Of a stretch of 35,002 nucleotides of DNA, positions 1 to 8,326 are shown piece by piece. The notes beneath the pieces were generated by a model. It ran no database searches. It had not been told where the DNA came from and worked only from the letters and a program-made list of their open reading frames with translations. Within the stretch, counting starts at the first letter, position 1, and each line of letters begins with the position of its first letter. Both the position numbers and the translations under genes were made by a program. The stretch comes from an uncultured Flavobacteriaceae bacterium (GTDB taxonomy: Bacteria; Bacteroidota; Bacteroidia; Flavobacteriales; Flavobacteriaceae): positions 1 through 35,002 of the forward strand of contig CAKZOR010000087.1 of the NCBI GenBank assembly GCA_937136755.1. The letters are read 5' to 3'.

Positions 1-342
<342 letters not shown>

Positions 343-507
343 ATGCACGCTCCCTGGTTTAGGCTAGGGAGCTGCACAGACTTTTACTCTTATGTTATTG
401 AAGTATTTTTATAAAATGAGTGTGGAACTTGCTTCCTCACACTGTCCTAGTATGTTAAGATATAGTGTAGTGTATCTATGGCGAAAGCCGTAGAAAACTA
501 CCAAGAT
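343..507 (+). other. 23S-5S internal transcribed spacer with two hairpins
   Basis: About 160 nt separate 23S from 5S. No tRNA is present. Two stem-loops are visible: GCTCCCT (349-355) pairs with AGGGAGC (366-372), and AGTGTG (419-424) plus GGAA pairs with TTCC and CACACT (438-443) with one bulged base. They probably help rRNA processing; that role is inferred. Confidence 0.6.
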
Positions 508-618
508 TTAAGGTGATCATGGCGATGAGGCCCACCCTTTTCCATTCCGAACAAGGAAGTTAAGCTCATCAGCGCCGATGGTACTGCTATACCAAGTGGG
601 AGAGTAGGTCGTTGCCTT
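508..618 (+). rRNA. rrf: 5S ribosomal RNA
   Basis: A 5S rRNA of about 110 nt. It has the conserved CCATTCCGAACAAGGAAGTTAAG core (loop B/C region, about 541-564) and the following GCGCCGATGGTACTGC segment. The terminal helix is formed by AAGGTGATC near the 5' end and GTCGTTGCCTT at the 3' end. It follows 23S in the standard rrn order. The ends are judged from the terminal helix and may be off by a few bases. Confidence 0.96.
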
Positions 619-625
619 TTTTTAG

Positions 626-655
626 AATCCCGAATACAGCAATGTGTTCGGGATT
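626..655 (+). terminator. Intrinsic terminator of the rRNA operon
   Basis: A 13-bp stem (626-638 with 643-655, one T-G wobble) closes on a GCAA tetraloop and is followed by a run of T residues (654-661). It lies directly downstream of 5S and is a textbook Rho-independent terminator. Confidence 0.93.
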
Positions 656-704
656 TTTTTTGCTCTATACTCAAGGGAGCATGCCTATTATTACTAGAAC
701 CCAT

Positions 705-739
705 AAAAAAAAAGGAACCCAACGGGTTCCCTTTTTTTT
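705..739. terminator. Bidirectional intrinsic terminator
   Basis: GGAACCC (714-720) pairs with GGGTTCC (724-730) across an AAC loop, with nine A residues on the left and eight T residues on the right. It can end the leftward DUF4268 transcript and back up the rRNA terminator. Confidence 0.85.
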
Positions 740-761
740 ATGTTATATAGAATGTATTTTT

Positions 762-1187
762 TCAGTCTTCTAGAACGGTTTTAAAATCTTCAAAGAAATC
801 TTCGAATTGAGACATGGATGCATGGAGAAACACCATGGCTTCTTGCCAAGTATTTTTATTGTGTATAGAGACTCCTTCTAATAACACATAGACCCTTGAG
901 ATGTCTTTATCTTCATTTATATAGTATATCTCTTCAAATAGGGCATTTGATAGGTAGCTTTCTAAAACGACGGTTTGTAATGATTGTATTTTCTCCCATA
1001 ATTCCATGCGTCTTTCTAAACTGTCGTCTATGTCCAGGCATACCATAGCATTCTTTTTATCAAAATGGAATTTAAACTCTAGGCCTTTTATTCTTGTATT
1101 GTACAGCGTCCACTTTCTCGGAAACGACTTTCCAAAGGAGGTCCAAAAGTCTTGCTTTAGTGCTTTTAATGCTACTTTACTATACAT
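762..1187 (-). CDS. DUF4268 domain-containing protein
   Basis: A 141-residue soluble protein resembling the DUF4268 family of Bacteroidetes. The recognisable features are the N-terminal FWTSFGKSFPRKW stretch, then a YNTRIKGLEFKFHFD segment and an amphipathic, Glu-rich C-terminal half. There is no signal peptide or membrane segment. The family has no established function; DUF4268 modules sometimes occur next to nuclease or restriction-type proteins, but nothing here supports such a role. The start is only 2 nt after the ZIP transporter stop, so the two genes are co-transcribed, and the transcript ends at the 705-739 hairpin. Confidence 0.82.
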   Translation of the reverse strand: MYSKVALKALKQDFWTSFGKSFPRKWTLYNTRIKGLEFKFHFDKKNAMVCLDIDDSLERRMELWEKIQSLQTVVLESYLSNALFEEIYYINEDKDISRVYVLLEGVSIHNKNTWQEAMVFLHASMSQFEDFFEDFKTVLED

Positions 1188-1189
1188 GA

Positions 1190-1861
1190 TTAAAGAAAGT
1201 ATGCGGTGGTTATACCAAGTACAATAACTAATATTTTTCTTAGATTAAAGGAGTGTCCTTCTGAGCTTTCGAACAGTATTACAGTGGCAATATGCAAGAG
1301 TACTCCAGTGACCAAAGCACTAAGTGCGCTGGACCATATTGGAGTCAATGGGTATAAACTGTAAAAAAAACTTCCCAGCGGAGTCATTATTGAAAACAGA
1401 GTCATTACCAATAGGGCTTGGTAAAATTTAATATTTGTTTTTAGAATGAAAATACTCAGTATTACAGCAACGGTAATTTTGTGAATGACAATACCATAAA
1501 GTAAGTGGTTGTGGTTAACAACAGGTATGCCTTCTAAAAATGCATGTAGGGACAAACTCATAAAAAGCATCCAAGGAATTTTAGTGCTTTTTGCATCTAA
1601 ATGGACATGACCATGTTCAGCACCCTTAGAAAAAAACTCCAGAACTATCTGTAATAATATCCCCAATAGAATGAACAAGCCCATTTGCTTAGGATCTTGG
1701 TGTTCGTACAATTCTGGAAATAACTCAAAAATAAGTATAGATAAGAGGAAAGCACCACTAAAGGCTAATAGTAATTTAAGTAATTGTTTGCTTTTTGGTC
1801 GAAAGAAATACACCCCTAAAAAGCTTAGAATTACTGCGAAAATTGGAAGGGCGTAAATCAT
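1190..1861 (-). CDS. ZIP family divalent metal transporter
   Basis: An integral inner-membrane protein of 223 residues with about seven or eight hydrophobic segments. The ZIP signature is seen as HAFLEGIP (His106, Glu110) in the helix IV position and a further His127 in the next helix (VIHKIT), the residues that form the metal path in this family. A short His-rich loop (AEHGHVHL, residues 81-88) sits before helix IV, as in zinc and iron ZIP proteins. The likely substrate is Zn2+ or another divalent cation, but specificity cannot be read from sequence. It is the first gene of a two-gene leftward operon with the DUF4268 gene. Confidence 0.88.
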   Translation of the reverse strand: MIYALPIFAVILSFLGVYFFRPKSKQLLKLLLAFSGAFLLSILIFELFPELYEHQDPKQMGLFILLGILLQIVLEFFSKGAEHGHVHLDAKSTKIPWMLFMSLSLHAFLEGIPVVNHNHLLYGIVIHKITVAVILSIFILKTNIKFYQALLVMTLFSIMTPLGSFFYSLYPLTPIWSSALSALVTGVLLHIATVILFESSEGHSFNLRKILVIVLGITTAYFL

Positions 1862-1919
1862 TTTGTTTGCTGACTATGTATATAGATAGTCTTTGGATAG
1901 GTTTGGTATAAAATTAATG

Positions 1920-1927
1920 TATTTTTG
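1920..1927 (+). promoter_or_regulatory. Candidate -7 promoter element for the THUMP methyltransferase gene
   Basis: TATTTTTG matches the Bacteroidetes -7 consensus TAnnTTTG and lies 17 nt before the ATG at 1945. TTTG tetrads at 1892 and 1902 are not at ideal -33 spacing, so only the -7 element is claimed. Confidence 0.4.
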
Positions 1928-1944
1928 TGGCTTAATCCAACGGA

Positions 1945-3117
1945 ATGCGAGACAAAAATTTTAAGATGGTGGCTAAAACCCTTTTTGGGTTTGAAGATAT
2001 ATTGGCTAAAGAACTTCGTGATCTAGGAGCATTGAATGTAGAAACGGCCATAAGAAGCGTTTATTTTGAGGGAGATACGGGTTTTATGTATAAAGCCAAT
2101 TTATGCTTAAGGACAGCTACAAAAATCATTAAGCCTATAGCCACTTTTAAAGCTACAAACGAAGATAGTTTGTACCGACAGGTGGCTAAAATGGACTGGA
2201 CCTCTCTTTTGGATTTAGAGACCACATTCGCTATTGATACTACGGTTAATTCTGAATATTTCTCTCACTCTTTATATGTGTCACAAAAAGTGAAAGATGC
2301 TATTGTAGATACTTTTAGAGAAGCTACTGGAGAGAGACCTAATGTAGATGTGAAACATCCAGATCTAAAGTTGAATGTTCATATTCAAAAGGATCAATGT
2401 ACTATTTCATTGGATTCTTCTGGTCGTTCCCTTCATATTAGAGGCTATAAGACCGCTACAAACATAGCGCCCATCAATGAGGTGTTGGCTGCTGGAATAT
2501 TACTATTGAGTGGTTGGAAAGGCCAATCAGATTTTTTAGATCCTATGTGCGGTAGTGGAACACTATTAATTGAAGCCGCTATGATTGCTTGTAATATACC
2601 GCCTAATATTAATAGAAAGGAGTTTGCTTTTGAAAAATGGACTGATTTTGATCCTGATTTATTTCAAACAATTATGGAAGCCTCTTTAAAAAAGGTAACT
2701 GATTTCCCCTATAAAATTACAGGTTATGACAAGGCACCTTCTGCTATTAGAAAAGCACAAGATAATATAAGTGAGGCCCAATTAGACGAGTTTATTACCA
2801 TAGAGCGAAAATCTTTTTTCACTACTGAGAAAGAAGTGCCAGATCAACCCCTTCATATGGTATTTAATCCACCTTACGGAGAGCGATTAGATGTGGAGAT
2901 GAAAGATTTCTATGAAAAAATAGGTAATACCCTTAAAAAAAATTATCCAGGTACCCATGCATGGTTTATAACCTCTAATTTAGAAGCACTTAAATTTGTT
3001 GGATTAAAGCCCTCTCGAAAAATAAAAGTATTTAATTCACAGTTGGAATCTAGATTGGTGAAGTACGAGATGTATGCGGGCAGTAAACGGGCTAAATTTA
3101 ATCCATCTTTTACCTAG
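1945..3117 (+). CDS. THUMP domain class I SAM-dependent RNA methyltransferase (RlmL/YpsC type)
   Basis: A 390-residue RNA base methyltransferase. The N-terminal part (about residues 45-160) is a THUMP RNA-binding domain. The Rossmann methyltransferase domain carries DPMCGSGT (199-206) for SAM binding and NPPYGERL (308-315), the NPPY motif of N2-guanine methyltransferases. It matches the family of B. subtilis YpsC and the N-terminal methyltransferase half of E. coli RlmL, which makes m2G in 23S rRNA; the C-terminal RlmK half is absent. The 23S rRNA substrate is inferred. A second in-frame ATG occurs at residue 8; the first is used because it follows a -7-like element. A small membrane protein gene begins 3 nt after the stop. 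Confidence 0.93.
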   Translation: MRDKNFKMVAKTLFGFEDILAKELRDLGALNVETAIRSVYFEGDTGFMYKANLCLRTATKIIKPIATFKATNEDSLYRQVAKMDWTSLLDLETTFAIDTTVNSEYFSHSLYVSQKVKDAIVDTFREATGERPNVDVKHPDLKLNVHIQKDQCTISLDSSGRSLHIRGYKTATNIAPINEVLAAGILLLSGWKGQSDFLDPMCGSGTLLIEAAMIACNIPPNINRKEFAFEKWTDFDPDLFQTIMEASLKKVTDFPYKITGYDKAPSAIRKAQDNISEAQLDEFITIERKSFFTTEKEVPDQPLHMVFNPPYGERLDVEMKDFYEKIGNTLKKNYPGTHAWFITSNLEALKFVGLKPSRKIKVFNSQLESRLVKYEMYAGSKRAKFNPSFT

Positions 3118-3120
3118 TCT

Positions 3121-3348
3121 ATGAAAGCAAAAGCACTGTTGTATAATTTTATTGGGTTTACTTTTTTCTTTTTAGTACTGAGATATTTATCCGTATTTGT
3201 AGTAGCTGAAGTGCCTATTTATATGGTCGTTATTGCCGCTGTTTTAGCCAATTTTTTGAGCCCTAAATTTGGTGTTGTAGAGACTGAAAAAGGAATGAAA
3301 ATGATGATGAAATGGATTTTCATCAAAGGCCTTAGGGAAATAAAATAG
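3121..3348 (+). CDS. Small two-helix membrane protein
   Basis: A 75-residue protein of unknown function. Residues about 8-28 and 33-50 are hydrophobic and probably form a membrane hairpin; the C-terminal 25 residues are basic and rich in Met, Lys and Trp (ending WIFIKGLREIK). It starts 3 nt after the THUMP methyltransferase stop and is probably translated from the same mRNA. Its last 13 codons, stop included, are the first unit of a three-copy tandem repeat (3310-3425). Similar small membrane proteins follow this methyltransferase in other Flavobacteriia as far as I recall, but no function is known. Confidence 0.7.
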   Translation: MKAKALLYNFIGFTFFFLVLRYLSVFVVAEVPIYMVVIAAVLANFLSPKFGVVETEKGMKMMMKWIFIKGLREIK

Positions 3349-3425
3349 AAATGGATTTTCATTAAATGTCTAAGAGAAATAAAATAGGATTGGATTTTCT
3401 CAAAGGCCTTAAAGAAATAAAATAG
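3310..3425 (+). repeat. Three tandem copies of a 38-39 bp unit covering the end of the small membrane protein gene
   Basis: Unit 1 (3310-3348) encodes the last 12 residues and stop of the preceding gene. Unit 2 (3349-3387) is in the same frame and would read KWIFIKCLREIK-stop. Unit 3 (3388-3425) has lost one base and is out of frame after a few codons. The copies share the TGGATTTTC start and AAATAAAATAG end. They look like a duplicated gene tail that is now untranslated and drifting. Confidence 0.9.
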
Positions 3426-3439
3426 AGATAGATTGAATT

Positions 3440-3559
3440 ATGGCAGAAGAGATGATTAGAGGAAAAGAGGTGTTTAAGGGCTGTCTTTTTACATTTATCG
3501 CTATTTTCATAGTCATGGCTATTGCAACAGCTTTGGCATTGTTATATATCTTTTACTAG
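3440..3559 (+). CDS. Single-helix small membrane protein (39 aa)
   Basis: A short ORF of 39 residues that begins MAEEMIRGKEVFKG and then runs into one long hydrophobic helix (about residues 15-38) ending YIFY. The pattern is a charged N-terminus followed by a C-terminal transmembrane anchor. It lies 14 nt after the tandem repeat, in the same direction as the preceding small membrane protein gene, and could be the last gene of that transcript. Function is unknown. Its shortness leaves some doubt, but the protein-like composition and placement support it. Confidence 0.5.
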   Translation: MAEEMIRGKEVFKGCLFTFIAIFIVMAIATALALLYIFY

Positions 3560-3609
3560 GGGTTGAAGCAAATTTAGTTGGTGAGGCTTGGAATACTTAA
3601 GCCAAAAGG

Positions 3610-4467
3610 TTAAAGGCGCTGTTTTGAAGATTTTTTTTCCTCTTTATTTGCAGCTCGTTGTGCTTTTTTAATACTTTTTTCTTCAGATGCTTCTTGTAAC
3701 CTTTTCTTTTTAGCCTCCTCAGATTCTTTATAAACTTTTGGTTTTTTGAAAATTGGGATTAAATAACTGATGCTATAGTTGTACCCCACACCAAATTTGC
3801 TCTCTTCTGTGACAGCATTAAAACCTGGAACCCAATTGTTTGGAAAGTTTGTGTTGTTGTCATGGTTTAATAAATAACCACCCCGGACACTGGCATTTAA
3901 AAAAATATTGGCGAATAATTCTACTTTAGCTCCAAAGACCACTTCTAGCCACAAAGCACTTAAACCACTATAAGTTGGAAGGGTTTGATCGCTCACGCCA
4001 AAGCCTTCTGGATTCCAATACCTGTCTGTGTCAAATACAGCAAACTCATTTACGGTTTGACTGTATTTTGCATAAGCCAATCTCCCTCCTAAATGAATCA
4101 TATTGTTCATCCCATACCAATTGTCGTAGGTGTTTTGATCTATACCAATTTTAAAATAAGATCCTTCAGGTGTATAGGTATAGGTGTCTTCTACAATTGA
4201 CTTTTTTTCATTCCCCCATTCAGCTGCTAAATATAGAGTTTGACTGAGCCTAAAGTCCGCTACTAATTCTAGCCCTTCAAAATCTGGCTTTAGTTGTCCT
4301 AATATTTTCTTGCTTAAATCCATTCCTAGGCGTATGCCATAGGATTCCATGTGGGTTATAGTATCTTTAGGGTTTAAGTCTATTTTTTTCTGTTGTGCCT
4401 GAGACTGAAGCACCATAAATAACCCTAATAAACTAGTGATAAATTTCAATGTGTACTTCATTTTCAT
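3610..4467 (-). CDS. DUF6048 family outer-membrane-type protein
   Basis: A 285-residue exported protein. A signal peptide (about residues 1-24, cleaved after QSQAQ) is followed by a region with alternating hydrophobic and aromatic residues typical of a beta-barrel, then a highly charged lysine- and glutamate-rich tail (about residues 243-285). This matches DUF6048 proteins of Flavobacteriia, which have no known function. Its start overlaps the end of the DUF6452 gene by 35 nt (29 nt if the second ATG, residue 3, is used), so the two are translationally linked. The rlmD-DUF6452-DUF6048 order is common in the class. An outer-membrane location is inferred from composition. Confidence 0.82.
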   Translation of the reverse strand: MKMKYTLKFITSLLGLFMVLQSQAQQKKIDLNPKDTITHMESYGIRLGMDLSKKILGQLKPDFEGLELVADFRLSQTLYLAAEWGNEKKSIVEDTYTYTPEGSYFKIGIDQNTYDNWYGMNNMIHLGGRLAYAKYSQTVNEFAVFDTDRYWNPEGFGVSDQTLPTYSGLSALWLEVVFGAKVELFANIFLNASVRGGYLLNHDNNTNFPNNWVPGFNAVTEESKFGVGYNYSISYLIPIFKKPKVYKESEEAKKKRLQEASEEKSIKKAQRAANKEEKKSSKQRL

Positions 4468-4936
4468 TAGAAATGCTTGGACTTAATACAGTTATTTTTT
4501 TGATCCAATTGTCTGAGTCTGGCGTCAGTATTGGAATTAGATTCTCATAAGAAACAATGTACCCACAGGCTTTTGAAATGAATGTTGGGTTTGGGGTATA
4601 AGAGAATATTAAAGCGTCTATATTGCCACTCACAGTTCCTTCTGAATCTATGCTTGCATTTGTCACTAAATAATATTCGGTTTGGTTTGTATTGGGAATT
4701 AGAGGAATTAAGGCTTCTGTGATACTACTAGATCCCGGTGATATAGTTGTAATTGGCGTTGTTTTGTCTTTTCCTACTACTAAAAGCCTTTCAGGTGCTT
4801 TTTCTGAAGTTTCATCTGCAGAATCGAGAAAAGTAATACGCATCATTGGGGTGTCTCCTGCAATACAAATATCGTCTTTTTCACAGGACCAAAAAAAGCC
4901 CAAAACAATTAGCGAAAAAAGTACATTTCTTTTCAT
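4433..4936 (-). CDS. DUF6452 family lipoprotein
   Basis: A 167-residue lipoprotein. The N-terminal hydrophobic stretch ends at Cys18 (GFFWSC), the likely lipidation site. It is followed at once by EKDDI, which fits the K-(D/E)-(D/E) type lipoprotein export signal that sends lipoproteins to the cell surface in some Flavobacteriia such as Capnocytophaga. The rest is a beta-rich domain with a conserved-looking ACGYIVSYENL segment. Function is unknown. It lies 6 nt after rlmD and overlaps the DUF6048 gene, which suggests that the two exported proteins act together. Confidence 0.82.
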   Translation of the reverse strand: MKRNVLFSLIVLGFFWSCEKDDICIAGDTPMMRITFLDSADETSEKAPERLLVVGKDKTTPITTISPGSSSITEALIPLIPNTNQTEYYLVTNASIDSEGTVSGNIDALIFSYTPNPTFISKACGYIVSYENLIPILTPDSDNWIKKITVLSPSISNENEVHIEIYH

Positions 4937-4942
4937 AACACT

Positions 4943-6355
4943 TTATTTCTTCAAGCTTAAAAGTACAACATTTTCTACATGATGTGTTTGGGGAAACATG
5001 TCAACAGCTTGTGTTTTGGTAAGATCGTATTTTTCTTTCATAAGTCCTAAATCTCTTGCTTGTGTAGCACTATTGCAACTTACATAAACAATTTTTTCAG
5101 GTGCCATTTTTAGAATTTCTTCTACCACATCTTTATGCATTCCATCTCTTGGGGGGTCTGTTATTAAGACATCGGCCTTGCCATGCAAGGCTATAAAAGA
5201 GGGGGAAAATACATTTTTCATGTCTCCTACATAAAATTCAACATTGTCTATATTGTTGTGAATTGCATTTGCTTTAGCGTCTATAATAGCTTCCGGAACT
5301 GATTCAATACCTATTACTTTTTGGGCTTTTTTAGAAACAAATTGTGCAATAGTTCCTGTTCCTGTGTACAGGTCATATACCAACTCGTTGCCAGTAAGTC
5401 CAGCGAAATCTCTGGTAATTTTATATAAATTATACGCTTGCGCGGCGTTAGTTTGGTAGAAAGATTTGGCATTTATTTTAAACTGTAAGCCTTCCATCTC
5501 TTCAATGATGTGGTCCCTACCATTAAAACAAATGACCTCTTGATCATAAATAGTGTCGTTGGCTTTTTGATTTATGACGTATTGTAAAGAGGTGATACTA
5601 GGAAATTGTGTTTTTATAGCCTCTAGGAGTTTAACTCTATTGGAAGGATTGTTTTCACAGAATTGCACCAGGACCATATATTCTCCATTTGAACTCGTTC
5701 TGATCATGAGTGTTCTCAATTCTCCAGTATGATTTCTGGGATTAAAAAATGTGATTCCCTCTGCTATTGCAAATTGTTTCACAAATAATCTCATTTCATT
5801 CGATGGGTCTGCTTGGAGGTGACATTTTTTAATATCGAGAATTTTATCCCACATGCCTGGAATGTGAAAACCCAAAGCGTTTCTATCTTCTATGGTGTCT
5901 TTTTCTTGAATCTCTTCCGGGGTTAACCACCTACTATCTGAGAAAGAAAATTCCATTTTGTTTCTGTAAAAGTATGCCTCAGGGGCTCCGGCAATTGGAG
6001 TCACTTCTGGGAGATCTATATGTCCAATTCTCTTTAAGTTATTTAAAACTTCTTGTTCCTTATAAGCGATCTGGTGCTCATAACCCATGTGCTGCCATTT
6101 ACAACCGCCACAAACACCAAAGTGTTCGCACTCTGGTGGGACTCTTTTTTCTGACTTTTGGTGAAATGCCACAGCGGTTCCTTCGAAGTATGCTTTTCTT
6201 TTTTTGGTGGTTTTGACATCTACAATGTCACCAGGAACAGCATTATTGATGAAAATTATGCGTCCGTCTGGTGCTTTTCCAACCGTTTTTCCCTTAGCAG
6301 CAGTGTCTGTTACTAAGATATTTTCGAATACAAGGGGATTTCTTCTTTTTCGCAT
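4943..6355 (-). CDS. rlmD: 23S rRNA (uracil-5-)-methyltransferase RlmD
   Basis: A 470-residue member of the RumA/TrmA family that makes m5U in 23S rRNA (U1939 in E. coli numbering). An N-terminal TRAM domain (about residues 8-65) binds RNA. Cys76, Cys82, Cys85 and Cys178 fit the [4Fe-4S] cluster ligands of RlmD. The methyltransferase domain has DLYTGTGTI (328-336) for SAM, DPPRDG (400-405) and the catalytic Cys427 in VSCNSAT. A TACTTTTG -7 element ends only 4 nt before the ATG, so the mRNA may have almost no leader. Two exported-protein genes follow. Some family members methylate tRNA instead, so the exact site is inferred from family assignment. Confidence 0.93.
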   Translation of the reverse strand: MRKRRNPLVFENILVTDTAAKGKTVGKAPDGRIIFINNAVPGDIVDVKTTKKRKAYFEGTAVAFHQKSEKRVPPECEHFGVCGGCKWQHMGYEHQIAYKEQEVLNNLKRIGHIDLPEVTPIAGAPEAYFYRNKMEFSFSDSRWLTPEEIQEKDTIEDRNALGFHIPGMWDKILDIKKCHLQADPSNEMRLFVKQFAIAEGITFFNPRNHTGELRTLMIRTSSNGEYMVLVQFCENNPSNRVKLLEAIKTQFPSITSLQYVINQKANDTIYDQEVICFNGRDHIIEEMEGLQFKINAKSFYQTNAAQAYNLYKITRDFAGLTGNELVYDLYTGTGTIAQFVSKKAQKVIGIESVPEAIIDAKANAIHNNIDNVEFYVGDMKNVFSPSFIALHGKADVLITDPPRDGMHKDVVEEILKMAPEKIVYVSCNSATQARDLGLMKEKYDLTKTQAVDMFPQTHHVENVVLLSLKK

Positions 6356-6359
6356 GGGG

Positions 6360-6367
6360 CAAAAGTA
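6360..6367 (-). promoter_or_regulatory. Candidate -7 element for rlmD
   Basis: On the minus strand this reads TACTTTTG (TAnnTTTG consensus). The rlmD ATG follows after 4 nt, so transcription should begin at or next to the start codon. Confidence 0.5.
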
Positions 6368-6389
6368 CTATCTTTTTTATTTAAAATTG

Positions 6390-6397
6390 TAGCTTTG
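6390..6397 (+). promoter_or_regulatory. Candidate -7 element for rocD
   Basis: TAGCTTTG fits the Bacteroidetes -7 consensus and lies 59 nt upstream of the rocD ATG. It forms a divergent promoter pair with the rlmD element 22 nt away. No clear -33 TTG is seen. Confidence 0.5.
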
Positions 6398-6456
6398 TGG
6401 CAAACAGGCTATTTCTTTTTTATAGTCTAAATTGCATCAATCATTAAAAAATATTT

Positions 6457-7737
6457 ATGTCTCAAACAGTTAAATTAAGTGCACAGCAAGCTATTGAATT
6501 AGAAGATAAATACGGTGCCCATAATTACCACCCATTACCGGTAGTTCTATCTAAAGGTGAAGGTGTTTATGTATGGGATGTAGATGGAAATAAATATTTT
6601 GACTTTTTATCTGCATATTCTGCGGTGAATCAGGGGCATTGCCATCCGAAGATTGTTGGTGCCATGGTGAATCAGGCACAGACGCTTACGCTCACCTCAA
6701 GAGCTTTTTACAATGATAAATTGGGTGTGTTTGAGAAATATGCTACCGAAACATTTGGATATGACAAACTGCTTCCTATGAATACTGGAGCAGAAGCTGT
6801 AGAAACAGCTTTAAAAATTTGTAGAAAGTGGGGTTATGAGGTAAAGAATTTGCCCAAAAACACAGCCAAAATTGTGGTGTGTGAAAATAATTTTCACGGT
6901 AGAACAACCACCATTGTGTCATTTTCAAATGACCCAGTAGCTCAAAATAATTTTGGACCATTTACAGAAGGTTTTATTAAAATACCCTACGACAATATTG
7001 ATGCTTTAGAAGCAACACTGGCCTCTGATCCCTCTATTGCTGGTTTTTTAGTGGAACCTATTCAGGGAGAAGCCGGAGTCTATGTGCCTTCTGAGGGCTA
7101 CTTAGCAGCTGCAAAGGCACTTTGTGAAAAGTACAATGTACTCTTTATTGCAGACGAGGTTCAAACAGGAATTGCTAGAACAGGAAAATTATTAGCTACT
7201 TGTGGTAATTGCTCCTGTTCAGACAGGCACTGCAGTGGAACACCTGAGGTGAAAGCAGATATTTTAATCCTGGGAAAAGCTATTTCTGGCGGTGCATATC
7301 CTATTTCTGCTGTATTGACAAACAATGCTATAATGAAGGTAATTGCGCCTGGAAATCACGGGAGTACTTTTGGAGGAAACCCTGTAGCTGCTGTCGTTGG
7401 AATTGCTGCCTTAGAAGTGGTCAAAGAGGAGTCTTTGGCTCAAAATGCTTTTGATTTAGGTCATTTGTTTAGAGAAGAAATGCAGAAATATGTAGACCAA
7501 TCTACGATAGTGAAAGGGGTTAGGGGTAAAGGCTTGTTGAATGCTATTTTAATTAACGATACGGAAGAAAGCGATACTGCTTGGAATATTTGTTTGGCCC
7601 TTAGAGATAATGGTTTGCTAGCGAAACCAACCCATGGAAATATTATCAGGTTTGCACCACCATTAGTGATGAACAAAGAACAGCTTTTGGTATGTGTGGC
7701 TATTATCACTAAAACCTTGGCTTCCTTTGAGGAATAA
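6457..7737 (+). CDS. rocD: Ornithine aminotransferase (ornithine--oxo-acid transaminase)
   Basis: A 426-residue class III PLP-dependent aminotransferase that transfers the delta-amino group of ornithine to 2-oxoglutarate, giving glutamate-5-semialdehyde. [10 protein letters not shown] (109-118), [12 protein letters not shown] (232-243) and the PLP lysine Lys274 in ILGKAISGG are all present. The N-terminal [20 protein letters not shown] is typical of ornithine rather than acetylornithine aminotransferases. Between residues about 247 and 264 there is a Cys-rich insertion ([11 protein letters not shown], Cys249, 252, 254, 259) not found in the usual bacterial or eukaryotic enzyme; I recall similar insertions in other Bacteroidetes copies. 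It is probably a single-gene unit, with the Smr gene 37 nt downstream. Confidence 0.94.
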   Translation: MSQTVKLSAQQAIELEDKYGAHNYHPLPVVLSKGEGVYVWDVDGNKYFDFLSAYSAVNQGHCHPKIVGAMVNQAQTLTLTSRAFYNDKLGVFEKYATETFGYDKLLPMNTGAEAVETALKICRKWGYEVKNLPKNTAKIVVCENNFHGRTTTIVSFSNDPVAQNNFGPFTEGFIKIPYDNIDALEATLASDPSIAGFLVEPIQGEAGVYVPSEGYLAAAKALCEKYNVLFIADEVQTGIARTGKLLATCGNCSCSDRHCSGTPEVKADILILGKAISGGAYPISAVLTNNAIMKVIAPGNHGSTFGGNPVAAVVGIAALEVVKEESLAQNAFDLGHLFREEMQKYVDQSTIVKGVRGKGLLNAILINDTEESDTAWNICLALRDNGLLAKPTHGNIIRFAPPLVMNKEQLLVCVAIITKTLASFEE

Positions 7738-7774
7738 TTTGTGAAGTATTCATTTTTGAAACGACTATTTTGAT

Positions 7775-8326
7775 ATGTCATTTAAATTAGGAGACAAGGT
7801 TTGTGTATTAGATCAAGATATTGAAGGCGTCGTTACTGCTGTAATGGGAGATGTTCTGGAAGTTGAAACTACCTTTGGTTTTTTAATGAAATTTACTACT
7901 AGAGAATTGCTCATTCTTCCTGAAGAAGGTTTGCAGGTGTCTAATTATGAGGTGGCTAAGATCAAGCACCTAAAGCAAGATAAAAAGCCCAATTATAAGG
8001 CCACTGTGTCTAAAAAAGACAGGGATGTACCTAAAATGGAAGTAGATCTTCATATTGGCCAGCTAACCAATGCGACCAATCTCTCTAATTTTGACATGTT
8101 AAACATACAATTAGATACTGCTCAACGGCAGTTAGAGTTTGCTATAGCTAAAAAAATTCAAAAGGTAGTATTTATTCATGGAGTAGGAGCAGGAGTGCTT
8201 AAGGAGGAATTAAAATACCTCTTTAAAAAGTATGAGGGAATAAGGGTCTATGAGGGAGATTATAAGAAATATGGCTTGGGAGCCACTGAAGTTTATTTAA
8301 CACAACAGGTTAGAAGAGAGCTGTAA
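7775..8326 (+). CDS. Smr domain protein (MutS2 C-terminal-like)
   Basis: A 183-residue protein. Residues 1-50 form a small beta-rich domain beginning KLGDKVCVLD, similar to KOW or SH3-like folds. The C-terminal part (about 88-180) is an Smr domain with the DLH motif at 91-93 and HGVGAG at 135-140, the conserved residues of Smr nucleases. Flavobacterial proteins of this layout are often annotated as DNA mismatch repair MutS, but the ATPase is absent, so a role in RNA or DNA cleavage is more likely. The stop codon (8324-8326) directly abuts the stop of the convergent lipoprotein gene, with no spacer. Confidence 0.85.
   Translation: MSFKLGDKVCVLDQDIEGVVTAVMGDVLEVETTFGFLMKFTTRELLILPEEGLQVSNYEVAKIKHLKQDKKPNYKATVSKKDRDVPKMEVDLHIGQLTNATNLSNFDMLNIQLDTAQRQLEFAIAKKIQKVVFIHGVGAGVLKEELKYLFKKYEGIRVYEGDYKKYGLGATEVYLTQQVRREL

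Noticed and set aside
498-722. Minus-strand ORF of 74 codons over the 5S region
   Set aside because: It lies on the antisense strand of 5S rRNA and the terminator hairpins; its coding potential is a by-product of the RNA gene.
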